Assembly (NCBI GenBank): GCA_945868825.1
Contig: CAMBMM010000002.1
Span: 283,636 to 347,635, forward strand
DNA length: 64,000 nt
Reading direction: 5' to 3'
From: Sphingobacterium thalpophilum
GTDB lineage: Bacteria; Bacteroidota; Bacteroidia; Sphingobacteriales; Sphingobacteriaceae
Shown: piece by piece, positions 8,533-18,022 of the stretch
Layout of the letters: each line of letters opens with the position of its first letter
Numbering within the stretch: position 1 is the first letter of the stretch
The notes under the pieces: generated by a model
Told to the model about the DNA's origin: nothing
Database searches by the model: none
The model's input: only the letters and a program-made list of their open reading frames with translations
Program-made: the position numbers and the translations under genes

Positions 8533-9093
8533 TTATTTAACCCGCTCAATGTATTCGCCGGTTTTGGTGTCTATTCTAACCTTTTCACCCTGGTTAATAA
8601 ATAGAGGCACTCTAATTTCTACGCCTGTTTCTACGGTTGCACTTTTAAGCGCATTGGTAGAGGTATCGCCCTTTACGGCAGGTTCGCTGTAAGTAATTTC
8701 TAATTCAACACTAGCTGGAGCTTGCGCCATAATAGGCTCTTCGCTTTCGAAGGCAACAATTACATTCATTCCTTCTTTCATAAATCGAGCGGCATCGCCA
8801 AACAAAAATTTAGGGATGTTATACTGTTCAAAAGAAGTGTTGTCCATTACTACAAAGTAATCGCCGTCTTCATATAGGTATTGGTAATCATTGGTTTCTA
8901 CACGACAAATTTCTACCTCTTCGTCGGTACGGAAGCGGTATTCTACCAATTTTCCGGTTTTTACGTTACGCATACGAGCTTGGTAGAAGGCCCGAAGGTT
9001 CCCCGGTGTGCGGTGAAGAAATTCTTCTACTGTAACCAACTCTCCGTTAAACCGAAGAATATTACCACTTTTTACTTCTGATGCTTTTGCCAT
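8533..9093 (-). CDS. efp: Translation elongation factor P
   Basis: This 186-residue EF-P binds between the P and E sites and relieves ribosome stalling at polyproline. It has the usual three beta-barrel domains, with N-terminal KASEVKSGNILRFNGELVTV and the C-terminal domain ending in RIDTKTGEYIERVK. The domain I loop reads RTPGNLRAF where Escherichia coli has KPGKGQAF. The position of the modified Lys34 (or the rhamnosylated Arg of other bacteria) is therefore Asn, implying this EF-P works without the known lysylation or rhamnosylation. It is the last gene of the lpxD-to-efp run, 78 nt after the ABC ATPase gene. Confidence 0.96.
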   Translation of the reverse strand: MAKASEVKSGNILRFNGELVTVEEFLHRTPGNLRAFYQARMRNVKTGKLVEYRFRTDEEVEICRVETNDYQYLYEDGDYFVVMDNTSFEQYNIPKFLFGDAARFMKEGMNVIVAFESEEPIMAQAPASVELEITYSEPAVKGDTSTNALKSATVETGVEIRVPLFINQGEKVRIDTKTGEYIERVK

Positions 9094-9171
9094 AAAAACC
9101 GAATTAATGGTGCCTTAATGCATCCATTTTTGTGCTGTAAACTTAGGATGTTTTTTACTATTTAACAATAC

Positions 9172-9816
9172 CTACCCCGCTATTGATGCGGTGTTAAATT
9201 TTTTGTAATCTGCTAGTTGTAATTGGTGAGTACAATAGTCGTATTCGTGTTGTTGGTTAGAGCAAACCACCAAGGTTCTGTTCACACCATATTTGCTTAT
9301 TAATGAACGGTACCATGCAATTCCTTGTTCATCGAGGTTAGATGTGGGTTCATCGAGCAATAAGAGTGGTGTATCTGAGAAAACCGCTAAAGCTAGTTTT
9401 ACCCGTTGTTTCATGCCCGATGAAAAATATTTAATTGCTTTTTGCTCTGCTCCTTTAAGGGCTAAGGTTTTTAACAAGCTTTCTTTGTTGGTCCCAGGGA
9501 GTTGTTTTTTAAACTGAAAGTGAAAGTCTATTTGTTCCTCGAGGGTAAATTCTTCGATAAGTTCTAAATAGGGTGCGGCCAAACTCAGGTATTGGTAAAC
9601 ATCTTCCCGTTCAAGTTTTTTACCCCCAATTTCGTAGTTAATTTTTCCTTCAGATGAACTAAGGCTAGCCGCAATAAGTTGTAGTAGGGTAGATTTACCA
9701 CTGCCATTACTTCCCAAAATGGCATAAGACTGTTCGGGTTCGAGTGTATAAGACAGCGATTTAAAGACCCACTCTTGGTTAAATCTTCTCCCGATATTTT
9801 CAAGAACAATCTTCAT
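9172..9816 (-). CDS. ABC transporter ATP-binding protein, orphan
   Basis: This is a 214-residue single ABC ATPase domain. Walker A is GSNGSGKST (about 35-43), the ABC signature is FSSGMKQR (about 132-139) and Walker B with catalytic Glu is LLLLDEP (about 151-157), followed by a D-loop SNLDEQG. It has no membrane segments, and no permease gene is adjacent. It lies 5 nt downstream of lpxA and so is co-expressed with lipid A genes. A role in an envelope ABC system is possible but not shown. CcmA-like and multidrug-type ATPases share this short architecture. Confidence 0.9.
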   Translation of the reverse strand: MKIVLENIGRRFNQEWVFKSLSYTLEPEQSYAILGSNGSGKSTLLQLIAASLSSSEGKINYEIGGKKLEREDVYQYLSLAAPYLELIEEFTLEEQIDFHFQFKKQLPGTNKESLLKTLALKGAEQKAIKYFSSGMKQRVKLALAVFSDTPLLLLDEPTSNLDEQGIAWYRSLISKYGVNRTLVVCSNQQHEYDYCTHQLQLADYKKFNTASIAG

Positions 9817-9821
9817 GTTGT

Positions 9822-10604
9822 TTAGCCGTTGCCAAAGCCCTTCATTACTCCACGGTTGGAGTTACGAATGAAGTTTATAATTTCATCACGCTCTTCGGTG
9901 GGTTTAAAACCAGCTTCTACTAAATCGAGTGCTTTGGTTGTATTGCTATTTTTTAAGAATAGAACACGATAGATGTCTTGTATTTCATTTATTTTTTCGG
10001 AGCTAAACCCACGCCGACGTAAACCCACCGAGTTGATACCCACATACGAAAGTGGTTCTCTACCCGCTTTGGTATAAGGTGGTACATCTTTACGCACTAA
10101 AGAACCACCCGAAATCATGACATGAGCCCCAACACTTACGAATTGATGTACCGCACTCATTCCACCAATAATGGCAAAATCATCAACGGTAATGTGGCCG
10201 GCCAATTGTACACCATTGGCTAAAATACAATTATTACCTACCACACAATCGTGTGCAATGTGGGTATAGGCCATCAACAACACATTGTTACCTACACGTG
10301 TTTCTTTTCTGTCTGATGTTCCACGGTTAATAGTCACACATTCTCTAATGGTGGTGTTATCACCAATAACCACTAAGGAGTCTTCGCCGCCAAATTTTAA
10401 ATCTTGCGGTACAGCAGAAATTACTGCCCCCGGAAAAATACGACAGTTTTTTCCAATGCGTGCACCATTCATGATGGTGGCGCTTGAGCCAATCCAGGTA
10501 CCTTCGCCTATTACTACATCTTTGTGGATGGTAACGAAAGGATCAATAACTACATTTTCGGCAATTTTTGCTTGTGGATGTATATATGCTAATGGTTGAA
10601 TCAT
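9822..10604 (-). CDS. lpxA: Acyl-ACP--UDP-N-acetylglucosamine O-acyltransferase
   Basis: LpxA catalyses the first step of lipid A synthesis, moving a 3-hydroxyacyl chain from ACP to the 3-OH of UDP-GlcNAc in the cytoplasm. The 260-residue protein has the hexapeptide-repeat left-handed beta-helix (about 5-190; e.g. IGEGTWIGSSATIMNG, VGNNCILANGVQLAG). It carries the catalytic-His region LLMAYTHIAHDCVVGNN and the family signature VGINSVGLRRRGF, then a short helical C-terminus. It is 4 nt downstream of lpxC/fabZ. Confidence 0.97.
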   Translation of the reverse strand: MIQPLAYIHPQAKIAENVVIDPFVTIHKDVVIGEGTWIGSSATIMNGARIGKNCRIFPGAVISAVPQDLKFGGEDSLVVIGDNTTIRECVTINRGTSDRKETRVGNNVLLMAYTHIAHDCVVGNNCILANGVQLAGHITVDDFAIIGGMSAVHQFVSVGAHVMISGGSLVRKDVPPYTKAGREPLSYVGINSVGLRRRGFSSEKINEIQDIYRVLFLKNSNTTKALDLVEAGFKPTEERDEIINFIRNSNRGVMKGFGNG

Positions 10605-10608
10605 AGAT

Positions 10609-12006
10609 TTAGTGAGTTTTTCTAATTATTTGCGCCATTAATTCTGCTTCTACCACAATTTTGTCGCCCACGGTTCCCACGCCTTTCATTTGAGCAATTC
10701 CACGTCTAATGGGTGTAATTAAATCGCAACGAAATACTAGGGTATCTCCAGGTAGCACTTTTTCTTTGAAGCGTGCATTTTCAATTTTTAAGAAATAGGT
10801 GAGATAGTTTTCGGGATCGGGAACAGTGTGCATTACTAAAATGCCACCGGTTTGAGCCATTGCTTCAATTTGTAATACACCTGGCATTACAGGTGAGCCG
10901 GGGAAGTGACCCTCAAAAAAAGGCTCTCCCATACTTACGTTTTTAACGCCTACCACGTGATTTTTGCTTAATTCTAAAATTTTATCTACCAATAAAAACG
11001 GTGGACGATGTGGCAAAATATTCATAATTTGAACCGTATCGTATACTGGCGTGGCGTTTAAATCATATTTGGGCACATGTTTTTTACTGGTATCTTTTTT
11101 CCACTGTGCTTTAATCTTTTTTGCAAAGGCTACGTTGGCAGCATGGCCCGGACGGGCTGCCATAATATGCCCTTTTATAGGAACACCCACTAGGGCTAAA
11201 TCACCAATCATATCTAATAATTTATGACGGGCGGGTTCGTTTTGGTGACGTAATTTAACATTGTTTAAAATGCCTTCACGGGCCACATCAATATCATCTT
11301 TATTGAAAATTTTGGCTAAGTGTTTTAACTCTTCTTTGCTTATCTCTTTATCTACCACCACAATGGCATTGTTTAAGTCACCACCTTTTATCAGATTGTT
11401 CTCTAATAACATTTCTAATTCGTGTAAAAAACAGAACGTACGGCAAGAAGCAATTTCTTTTTTGAATTCACTAAGTGTGGTAATGGCCGCATGTTGACTT
11501 CCTAAAATGGGTGAATTGTAATCAATCATGCAGGTAAATCGGTAATCGTCTAGTGGCATGGCTACCATTTCTACTTTGCGATCAGGCTCAGTATAGTGAA
11601 TATTTGCTGGTATGGTGTAGTATTCCCTATCGGATTCTTGATCTACAAAACCTGCTTTTTCTAGTGCATCTATAAATTCGATGGAACTGCCATCCATAAT
11701 AGGAACTTCAGGCCCATCCAATTCCATTAATACGTTATCTACTTCACAACCCACCAATGCAGCCAATACATGCTCAATGGTGCTTACACTGGCTCCATTC
11801 TGAGAAATAGTGGTTCCTCTGGAGGTGTCGGTTACATTGTCTACATCCGCATCTATAACGGGATTGCCAGGTAAATCTACTCTTGCAAATGTATACCCAT
11901 GGTTATCTGGAGCGGCTTTAAAGGTTATTTTTACGGCTTCTCCGGTATGTAAACCTACGCCCGAAAGCGAAAATGATGATTTTATGGTTCGCTGTTTGAT
12001 ATTCAT
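10609..12006 (-). CDS. lpxC/fabZ: Bifunctional UDP-3-O-acyl-GlcNAc deacetylase / 3-hydroxyacyl-ACP dehydratase
   Basis: This 465-residue fusion joins LpxC (about 1-300) to FabZ (about 320-465). LpxC is the zinc deacetylase that commits to lipid A. Its markers are SGVGLHTGE, STIEHVLAAL (zinc His), FLHELEMLL and the HKLLDMIGDLAL zinc site with His and Asp. FabZ has NILPHRPPFLLVDKI and the catalytic EGHFPGSPVMPGVLQIEAMAQ-type region (His and Glu). The fusion is characteristic of Bacteroidota. It lies in the lpxD-lpxC/fabZ-lpxA run, so lipid A and hydroxyacyl-ACP flux are co-expressed. Confidence 0.97.
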   Translation of the reverse strand: MNIKQRTIKSSFSLSGVGLHTGEAVKITFKAAPDNHGYTFARVDLPGNPVIDADVDNVTDTSRGTTISQNGASVSTIEHVLAALVGCEVDNVLMELDGPEVPIMDGSSIEFIDALEKAGFVDQESDREYYTIPANIHYTEPDRKVEMVAMPLDDYRFTCMIDYNSPILGSQHAAITTLSEFKKEIASCRTFCFLHELEMLLENNLIKGGDLNNAIVVVDKEISKEELKHLAKIFNKDDIDVAREGILNNVKLRHQNEPARHKLLDMIGDLALVGVPIKGHIMAARPGHAANVAFAKKIKAQWKKDTSKKHVPKYDLNATPVYDTVQIMNILPHRPPFLLVDKILELSKNHVVGVKNVSMGEPFFEGHFPGSPVMPGVLQIEAMAQTGGILVMHTVPDPENYLTYFLKIENARFKEKVLPGDTLVFRCDLITPIRRGIAQMKGVGTVGDKIVVEAELMAQIIRKTH

Positions 12007-12047
12007 AGTTGTTTTGTATAGTAGGGTATCTCAGTGAGCGTACTCTT

Positions 12048-13082
12048 TTATTTTTTTAAATTTTTTAATTCGTTTTCTAGTTCTGCCAGTCGGCGCTCTA
12101 GTTCGGGCAAGCGCTGATAAACTACTTGAGAACGTTGATTATTGATAAATGGTGTGGCCGGAACTCCAGCCCATTTTTTACCTTCTTCTGTAAGCGACCG
12201 AGTAATACCCGATTTTGCTTGTATTTGACTACCGCTGGCAATATTTATATGCCCCACAATTCCCACTTGTCCACCAATTATATTTTGATCACCAACCTTA
12301 GCACTTCCAGAAATGCCGGTTTGAGATGCAATAACGGTATTGGCGCCAATTTCTACATTGTGTGCTACCTGAATTAGGTTATCTAGCTTTACCCCTTTGT
12401 GAATAATGGTAGAACCCATTGTGGCTCTATCAATAGCGGTATTGGCACCAATTTCTACATCATCTTCAATAATTACATTGCCAATTTGGCTCACTTTATT
12501 GTAGCTGCCATCGGCTAAGGGTGCAAACCCAAAACCATCGCTACCCACTACAGTTCCCGAATGAATAATTACGCGGTTTCCTATACTGGTTTCGAAATAT
12601 AATTTTACGCCAGGAAATAAAACACAATCTGAGCCTACCGAAACACTGTCTCCCACGTAAACCTGTGGGTATATCTTGCTGTTATCGCCAATTATGGTAT
12701 TGGCACCAATGTAGGCAAAGGCTCCAATATATACGTTTTTGCCAATTTTTGCGCTCGGGTGTATAAAACTAGGCTCTTCTATCCCATGTTTATCCATTTT
12801 GGCGGTGTTGTACATTTCTAATAGCACCGAAAAGGCGCTATAGGCATCAGATACCCGAATAAGAGTCGAATTTACTGGCTGCGTAGACACAAAGTTTACA
12901 TTTACAATTACAATAGATGCTTTAGTGCTGTATAAATAGGGTTCGTATTTCGGATTGGCTAAAAAAGATAAGTCGCCAGCTTGGGCTTCCTCAATTTTGG
13001 CCAACTTGTTTACTGCCACATGGGGATCTCCCTCTATGGTTCCATTTAATAATTGCCCTATTTGTTGAGCAGTAAATTGCAT
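12048..13082 (-). CDS. lpxD: UDP-3-O-(3-hydroxyacyl)glucosamine N-acyltransferase
   Basis: LpxD adds the second hydroxyacyl chain, to the 2-amino group, in lipid A synthesis. The 344-residue protein has the N-terminal uridine-binding domain (about 1-100, with AGDLSFLANPKYE), then a hexapeptide-repeat beta-helix (about 105-300; VIIHSGTVVGSDGFGF, catalytic-His region KLDNLIQVAHNVEIG). A C-terminal charged helix (RLPELERRLAELENELKNLKK) likely trimerises. It is the first gene of the lpx run. Confidence 0.97.
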   Translation of the reverse strand: MQFTAQQIGQLLNGTIEGDPHVAVNKLAKIEEAQAGDLSFLANPKYEPYLYSTKASIVIVNVNFVSTQPVNSTLIRVSDAYSAFSVLLEMYNTAKMDKHGIEEPSFIHPSAKIGKNVYIGAFAYIGANTIIGDNSKIYPQVYVGDSVSVGSDCVLFPGVKLYFETSIGNRVIIHSGTVVGSDGFGFAPLADGSYNKVSQIGNVIIEDDVEIGANTAIDRATMGSTIIHKGVKLDNLIQVAHNVEIGANTVIASQTGISGSAKVGDQNIIGGQVGIVGHINIASGSQIQAKSGITRSLTEEGKKWAGVPATPFINNQRSQVVYQRLPELERRLAELENELKNLKK

Positions 13083-13117
13083 GCCTTAGGTTTTTGTTGA
13101 ACTTGGTATTTAACTCA

Positions 13118-13125
13118 CAAAGTTA
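13118..13125 (-). promoter_or_regulatory. -7 box for the lpxD operon
   Basis: Minus strand TAACTTTG is an exact TAnnTTTG match, 35 nt before the lpxD ATG. A TTTG on the same strand at 13149-13152 could be the -33 element, but the spacing (23 nt) is long. Confidence 0.55.
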
Positions 13126-13166
13126 ACCTTATTTAGTGTTTAGCCTAACAAAAAGTAAATTAATGG

Positions 13167-14396
13167 CTAATGCACCAATTCTTTAAGATAACAAAAAATG
13201 TATTTCTTAACTGTTTTTGCCAATGCTTCCAGGTTAGAATTATCAGATGCTTGGGCAATATCTACCACAGAGCCATCTTTCATTAAAATTTGAATACTTC
13301 CATCTCCAGGGCGATAGGCGCTGTTTTTAATGCTATCTGTAAACACAAAATAGGTGGCGTCGTCTTCAGAAACACGATATGCAGTTTTGGCTTTTTCAAC
13401 CATTTGGGTAATTACATGTAATTCGGGTGCCTGATTACTTATTTCTACTTGATATAAATTTCTAGAAATGAGATGTTTACAAAGAGTGGATAAAATAAGA
13501 TCAGCATCTTCCGCCCATACTTTTATGGAGGTAAATATGTCGTGATCGTCTAAAAGGGCAAAGCGCTCTAGGTGTAGAGGGTTATCTAAAAAGTCTTCTT
13601 GTTTGATAATATTGTTTAGAAAATGTGCTAAACTAGGTGTGGCAAACAATATTTTCCCATCTAAGGCTAGTTCTCTTGCACGTTCTAAAATTTTAATAAG
13701 CAATTGTTCACCAGCAATTACCGTTTTGTGTAAATACACCTGCCAATACATCAACCTGCGTGCAATAAGAAATTTTTCGATGGAATAAATCCCTTTTTCT
13801 TCTACCACCAATTGTCCGTTATGCACGGTGAGCATTTTAATAATTCGGTCTGAACTAATTACCCCCTCCGAAACGCCAGTAAAAAAACTATCGCGGTTTA
13901 GGTAATCCATACGATCTATATCTAGTTGCCCAGAAATCAATTGCGAAAGGAATACTTTGTGATATTTTTTAGTAAAAATGGAAATAGCTAAATCTAATTT
14001 GCCACCAAACTGGATATTCAAGCTATCCATCAATAGAGCGGATAGGTGTTCATGCGAAACCCCTTCGATTAACACATGTTCCAGGGCATGTGAAAATGGC
14101 CCATGGCCAATATCGTGCAGTAAAATGGCAATTTGTACCGCCTCTTCTTCTTCTGGCGTAATCTCTGCACCCTTTGATCGTAGGGTTTCTACAGCCATGC
14201 CCATGAGGTGCATGGCTCCTAGTGCATGATGAAACCGGGTGTGTAAAGCCCCCGGATATACCAGGTGCGTCATTCCCAATTGTTTAATATAGCGCAAGCG
14301 CTGCATGTAAGGATGTTGCAGTAAATCGAAAATCAGCGCTGTGGGTATGCTGATAAATCCGTAAACCGGGTCGTTGATGATTTTTTTCTTATTCAA
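13167..14396 (-). CDS. HD-domain phosphohydrolase (dGTPase-like)
   Basis: This 409-residue cytosolic HD-superfamily protein carries HTRFHHALGAMHLM (about 54-67), ILLHDIGHGPFSHALEH (the HD pair, about 93-109) and SGQLDIDRMDYLNRDSFFTG (about 158-177). These together define the family that includes YdhJ-like proteins and dNTP triphosphohydrolases. Substrate specificity cannot be set from sequence; nucleotide or dNTP hydrolysis is the family expectation. It is divergent from porX and apparently monocistronic. Confidence 0.88.
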   Translation of the reverse strand: MNKKKIINDPVYGFISIPTALIFDLLQHPYMQRLRYIKQLGMTHLVYPGALHTRFHHALGAMHLMGMAVETLRSKGAEITPEEEEAVQIAILLHDIGHGPFSHALEHVLIEGVSHEHLSALLMDSLNIQFGGKLDLAISIFTKKYHKVFLSQLISGQLDIDRMDYLNRDSFFTGVSEGVISSDRIIKMLTVHNGQLVVEEKGIYSIEKFLIARRLMYWQVYLHKTVIAGEQLLIKILERARELALDGKILFATPSLAHFLNNIIKQEDFLDNPLHLERFALLDDHDIFTSIKVWAEDADLILSTLCKHLISRNLYQVEISNQAPELHVITQMVEKAKTAYRVSEDDATYFVFTDSIKNSAYRPGDGSIQILMKDGSVVDIAQASDNSNLEALAKTVKKYIFCYLKELVH

Positions 14397-14492
14397 AGTG
14401 ATGCAATATACACTACAAAAATTGCTAAATTAAATGAGACTAAAAACAACGAATGTTGCCGTATCTTAGAGGTTTAATTGAACCAATACGGC

Positions 14493-16046
14493 ATGCAAGA
14501 AACGTATATACTTTGGGCAGACGACGAAATTGATTTATTGCGCCCCCACATCTTGTTTTTAAACGACAAGGGTTATAAGGTAAAAACAGTAACCAATGGT
14601 CGCGATGCGCTCGAGGTATTTAAGAAAGAACATTTCGATCTTGTTTTTTTAGATGAAAACATGCCGGGTTTAACCGGTCTGGAAACCCTTACCGAGATAA
14701 AGAACATTAGTCCCGAAACCCCTGCCGTATTAATTACCAAGAGCGAAGAAGAATATTTAATGGAGGATGCCATTGGATTTAAAATTGATGATTACCTGAT
14801 AAAACCCGTTAATCCAAAACAAATTTTACTCACCATAAAAAAGCTGATTGACAATAAACGCTTGGTGAGTGAAAAAACCTCTATGGCCTATCAACAGGAT
14901 TTTAGAAACCTGGGTATGATATTGAACGAAAAGCTGAATCACGATGAATGGGCTGATGTATATAAAAAACTAGTTTTTTGGGAGCTTTCTTTAGATAATT
15001 TGGAGGATGCCGGCATGCACGAAATCTTAACTACCCAAAAAGAAGAAGCCAATGCTCAATTTTTTAAATTTATAGAGAAACAATATGTGCACTGGGTTAA
15101 AAACCCCGATGATGGGCCCTTAACCTCCGATCAACTATTTAGTAAAAAAGTATTTCCCGAACTCAACACAGCGCAGCCCACATTTTTTATTCTAATAGAT
15201 AATTTACGTTACGATCAATGGCGGGTGCTTAACTCGGTAATTACAGAATATTTTCGATTAGAAGCGGAGGAGCACTATTACAGTATTTTACCTACTGCCA
15301 CTCAATATGCCCGAAATGCTATTTTTTCGGGTTTAATGCCCGCAGAAATGGAAAAAAAGTTTCCACAATATTGGCAAAATGATGAAGATGAAGGTGGTAA
15401 AAATTTGCACGAAGCGGATTTTATAAAAGTACAATTGGCCCAAGCACACCGCAAAGATTGTCGATTTAGTTACCATAAAATTTTAACCGCCGAAAAGGGC
15501 CGTGAATTAACCAATAGTATCAGCAACTTACTATCCAATGAACTCAATGTATTGGTATATAATTTTGTAGATATGCTTTCTCATGCCCGTACCGATATGG
15601 CCATGATTAAAGAATTGGCCAGCGACGAATCGGCTTACCGTTCACTTACACTTTCGTGGTTTATGCATTCTCCACTATTGGATACGCTGAAAAAATTAGC
15701 CAAGAAAAAAGTGAAAATAATTCTCACTACCGATCATGGAACTATTCGGGTAAAACACCCAGTAAAGGTAATTGGAGACAGAAATACCAATACCAATTTG
15801 CGGTATAAACAAGGTAAAAACCTCAATTTTAACCCTAAAGAGGTTTTTTTGGTTAAAAAACCCGGCGATGCCAAACTACCACTACAACATTTAAGCTCTA
15901 GCTTTATTTTTGCCAAGCCCGATACTTTTTTTGTGTACCCCAACAACTACAACCATTTTGTAAACCACTACAGCGATACCTTCCAGCACGGAGGAATTTC
16001 CTTGGAAGAAATGATCATTCCCTTTGCCACTTATTTACCTAAATAG
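14493..16046 (+). CDS. porX: PorX-type response regulator with PglZ phosphatase domain
   Basis: PorX-like proteins control type IX secretion and gliding genes in Bacteroidota. The receiver domain (about 1-120) has WADDEID, the phospho-acceptor Asp in FLDENMPG near residue 55, the switch Thr in LITKSEEE and KPVNPKQ. A linker and alkaline-phosphatase-superfamily PglZ domain follow (about 160-517), with FFILIDNLRYDQW (metal/nucleophile region), NFVDMLSHARTDM, LTTDHGTIRV and HGGISLEEMIIP. I chose the ATG at 14493 (517 aa); a TTG at 14478 would add five residues. The gene is followed 11 nt later by tsaE, a common neighbour. No partner histidine kinase gene is adjacent. Confidence 0.93.
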   Translation: MQETYILWADDEIDLLRPHILFLNDKGYKVKTVTNGRDALEVFKKEHFDLVFLDENMPGLTGLETLTEIKNISPETPAVLITKSEEEYLMEDAIGFKIDDYLIKPVNPKQILLTIKKLIDNKRLVSEKTSMAYQQDFRNLGMILNEKLNHDEWADVYKKLVFWELSLDNLEDAGMHEILTTQKEEANAQFFKFIEKQYVHWVKNPDDGPLTSDQLFSKKVFPELNTAQPTFFILIDNLRYDQWRVLNSVITEYFRLEAEEHYYSILPTATQYARNAIFSGLMPAEMEKKFPQYWQNDEDEGGKNLHEADFIKVQLAQAHRKDCRFSYHKILTAEKGRELTNSISNLLSNELNVLVYNFVDMLSHARTDMAMIKELASDESAYRSLTLSWFMHSPLLDTLKKLAKKKVKIILTTDHGTIRVKHPVKVIGDRNTNTNLRYKQGKNLNFNPKEVFLVKKPGDAKLPLQHLSSSFIFAKPDTFFVYPNNYNHFVNHYSDTFQHGGISLEEMIIPFATYLPK

Positions 16047-16057
16047 TAATTTGCGAC

Positions 16058-16480
16058 ATGATCAAAATCGTTTCTTCTATAGAAAAACTCGATGAAGCTG
16101 CACAAGAAGTACTCCACTATGCAGGTGCGTATAAAACGTTTTTGTTTTTTGGCGATATGGGAGCGGGTAAAACCACACTCATTAAGGCTATTTGCAAATC
16201 TTTGGGTGTAAATTCAGCGGTGAGTAGTCCTACCTTTTCTTTGGTAAATGAATACGAACACCCCGGAGGCTTGCTCTATCATTTCGATTGCTACCGATTA
16301 AAAACACCTACCGAGGCCCTTGATTTTGGCATAGAAGAATATCTGAGTTCCGATAGCTATTGTTTTATTGAATGGCCCGAAAAACTAGGCGATTTTTTGC
16401 CAACTACTTACCTTAAAGTTAGTATTAGCCACCAAGAAGATCCTCAAAAACGGTATATCCAATTAGAGAAAATAGGATAA
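16058..16480 (+). CDS. tsaE: tRNA threonylcarbamoyladenosine biosynthesis ATPase TsaE
   Basis: TsaE is the small P-loop ATPase that works with TsaB and TsaD to place t6A37 on ANN-decoding tRNAs. The 140-residue protein has Walker A GDMGAGKTTLIKAIC (about 32-46), SPTFSLVNEY (about 58-67), the HFDCYRL motif and a WPEK motif (IEWPEKLG). All are family hallmarks. It lies 11 nt downstream of porX and converges on hutH, whose stop is 2 nt away. Confidence 0.96.
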   Translation: MIKIVSSIEKLDEAAQEVLHYAGAYKTFLFFGDMGAGKTTLIKAICKSLGVNSAVSSPTFSLVNEYEHPGGLLYHFDCYRLKTPTEALDFGIEEYLSSDSYCFIEWPEKLGDFLPTTYLKVSISHQEDPQKRYIQLEKIG

Positions 16481-16482
16481 TG

Positions 16483-17973
16483 CTATGCAATTGGGTACGA
16501 TCTTAAAAACTGTACCGATTTTTCTATATCCGGAGCTAAAAAGCGATCTTTTTTTAAAACAGGCACTACTTCTCGGTAGGCCAATACAATTTTTTCTAAA
16601 GCTGGAGAGGTTTTCTTCGGTCGTCTAAAAGAAAGCGCTTGGCAACCATTCATTAATTCGATGGCAAGAATGCACTCTAGATTGTTGCATACCCGTAAAC
16701 ATTTGGTGGCTCCGTTGGCGCCCATACTTACATGGTCTTCCTGTCCATTGCTCGATACAATAGAATCTACCGAACTTGGCGTACACAGTTGTTTATTTTC
16801 GCTGGCTATACTGGCTGCAGTGTATTGCGGAATCATGTACCCAGAATTTACTCCGGCATCTTGTATTAAAAATGGAGGTAAACCACGCTGGCCAGATATT
16901 AACTGAAAAATGCGTCTTTCGGAGATAGATCCCCACTCTGCTAAAGCAATACTTAAAAAGTCTAGCGCTAATGCCAAGGGTTGCCCATGAAAATTACCTG
17001 CTGAAATAACTTCTCCGCTTTCGGGAAAAATATTCGGATTGTCAGTTACCGAGTTTAACTCCGTTTCTAGTACCGAAGTCACATAGCGCAAGGCATCTTT
17101 GCTGGCTCCGTGCACCTGGGGCATACATCGAAAAGAATACGGGTCTTGCACCTGTTTCCCGTGCTCGTTTACCAATTCACTATCTTTTAATAAATTAAAA
17201 AGACGATCGGCTGTTTCTACTTGGCCACGGTGCGGTCGAATGCGGTGACTATTGGGTTTAAATGGATCTATGCGGCAATTAAAACCGTCTGCAGAAAGGC
17301 TACCGGCAATATCAGCCCAAGCAGCTAATTTATGTGCTTTTAATAAAATATATACCCCATAGGCCAACATAAATTGGGTACCATTTATGAGTGCCAAGCC
17401 CTCTTTAGATTGTAATTTAAGTGGTTTTAGACCGTGTTTAGCTAGTGCTGTTTTTGCAGGCACTTGTTTTTCTCCATCCCAAACTTCACCTTTGCCAATA
17501 AGCGGCAATGCCAAGTGTGCCAAAGGGGCTAAATCTCCCGATGCACCCAATGAGCCTTGGGTATAAATTACTGGTACTATTTTCTTGTTGTAAAAAGCAA
17601 CCAAAAGTTCTGCGGTTTCTAGCGCTACCCCCGAATGCCCATAAGCCAGCGATTGAATTTTTAGAAGCAGCATTAATTTCACCACCTCTTGGGGTACAAA
17701 TTCGCCTGCGCCGCAAGCGTGTGATAGCAATAAATTGTGTTGCAAATCTATTACTTGATCATTGGATACTTTTACGTTTTGTAGGTATCCAAAGCCAGTA
17801 TTGATACCATAAATAGCTTCTGAACCAATAGCAATTTTTTCATCTAAGAAAGTACGACATACCCTAATTTTTTCTTCGGATTCGGGACTAATAGATAGTA
17901 TGGATTCACTTTCAATAATCTCTTTAATAGTTGAAAGTGAAAGCGCTTGGTTGCCTATGGCGAATGTTTTCAT
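16483..17973 (-). CDS. hutH: Histidine ammonia-lyase
   Basis: HutH (EC 4.3.1.3) deaminates histidine to urocanate, the entry step of the Hut pathway. The 496-residue length is normal. The internal Ala-Ser-Gly that cyclises into the MIO cofactor is in GSLGASGDLAPLAH (about 142-155). Other family blocks are YGINTGFG (catalytic Tyr), the NGTQFMLA stretch, QDPYSFRCMPQVHGA and SSNGQEDHVSMGANGA. It lies 8.6 kb from hutUIG on the opposite strand, so the pathway genes are split into two transcription units. Confidence 0.98.
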   Translation of the reverse strand: MKTFAIGNQALSLSTIKEIIESESILSISPESEEKIRVCRTFLDEKIAIGSEAIYGINTGFGYLQNVKVSNDQVIDLQHNLLLSHACGAGEFVPQEVVKLMLLLKIQSLAYGHSGVALETAELLVAFYNKKIVPVIYTQGSLGASGDLAPLAHLALPLIGKGEVWDGEKQVPAKTALAKHGLKPLKLQSKEGLALINGTQFMLAYGVYILLKAHKLAAWADIAGSLSADGFNCRIDPFKPNSHRIRPHRGQVETADRLFNLLKDSELVNEHGKQVQDPYSFRCMPQVHGASKDALRYVTSVLETELNSVTDNPNIFPESGEVISAGNFHGQPLALALDFLSIALAEWGSISERRIFQLISGQRGLPPFLIQDAGVNSGYMIPQYTAASIASENKQLCTPSSVDSIVSSNGQEDHVSMGANGATKCLRVCNNLECILAIELMNGCQALSFRRPKKTSPALEKIVLAYREVVPVLKKDRFLAPDIEKSVQFLRSYPIA

Positions 17974-18022
17974 TCTTTCTAATTGGTTCCCAAAAATGGA
18001 AAAAAGGAATCAATAAAAGGAA

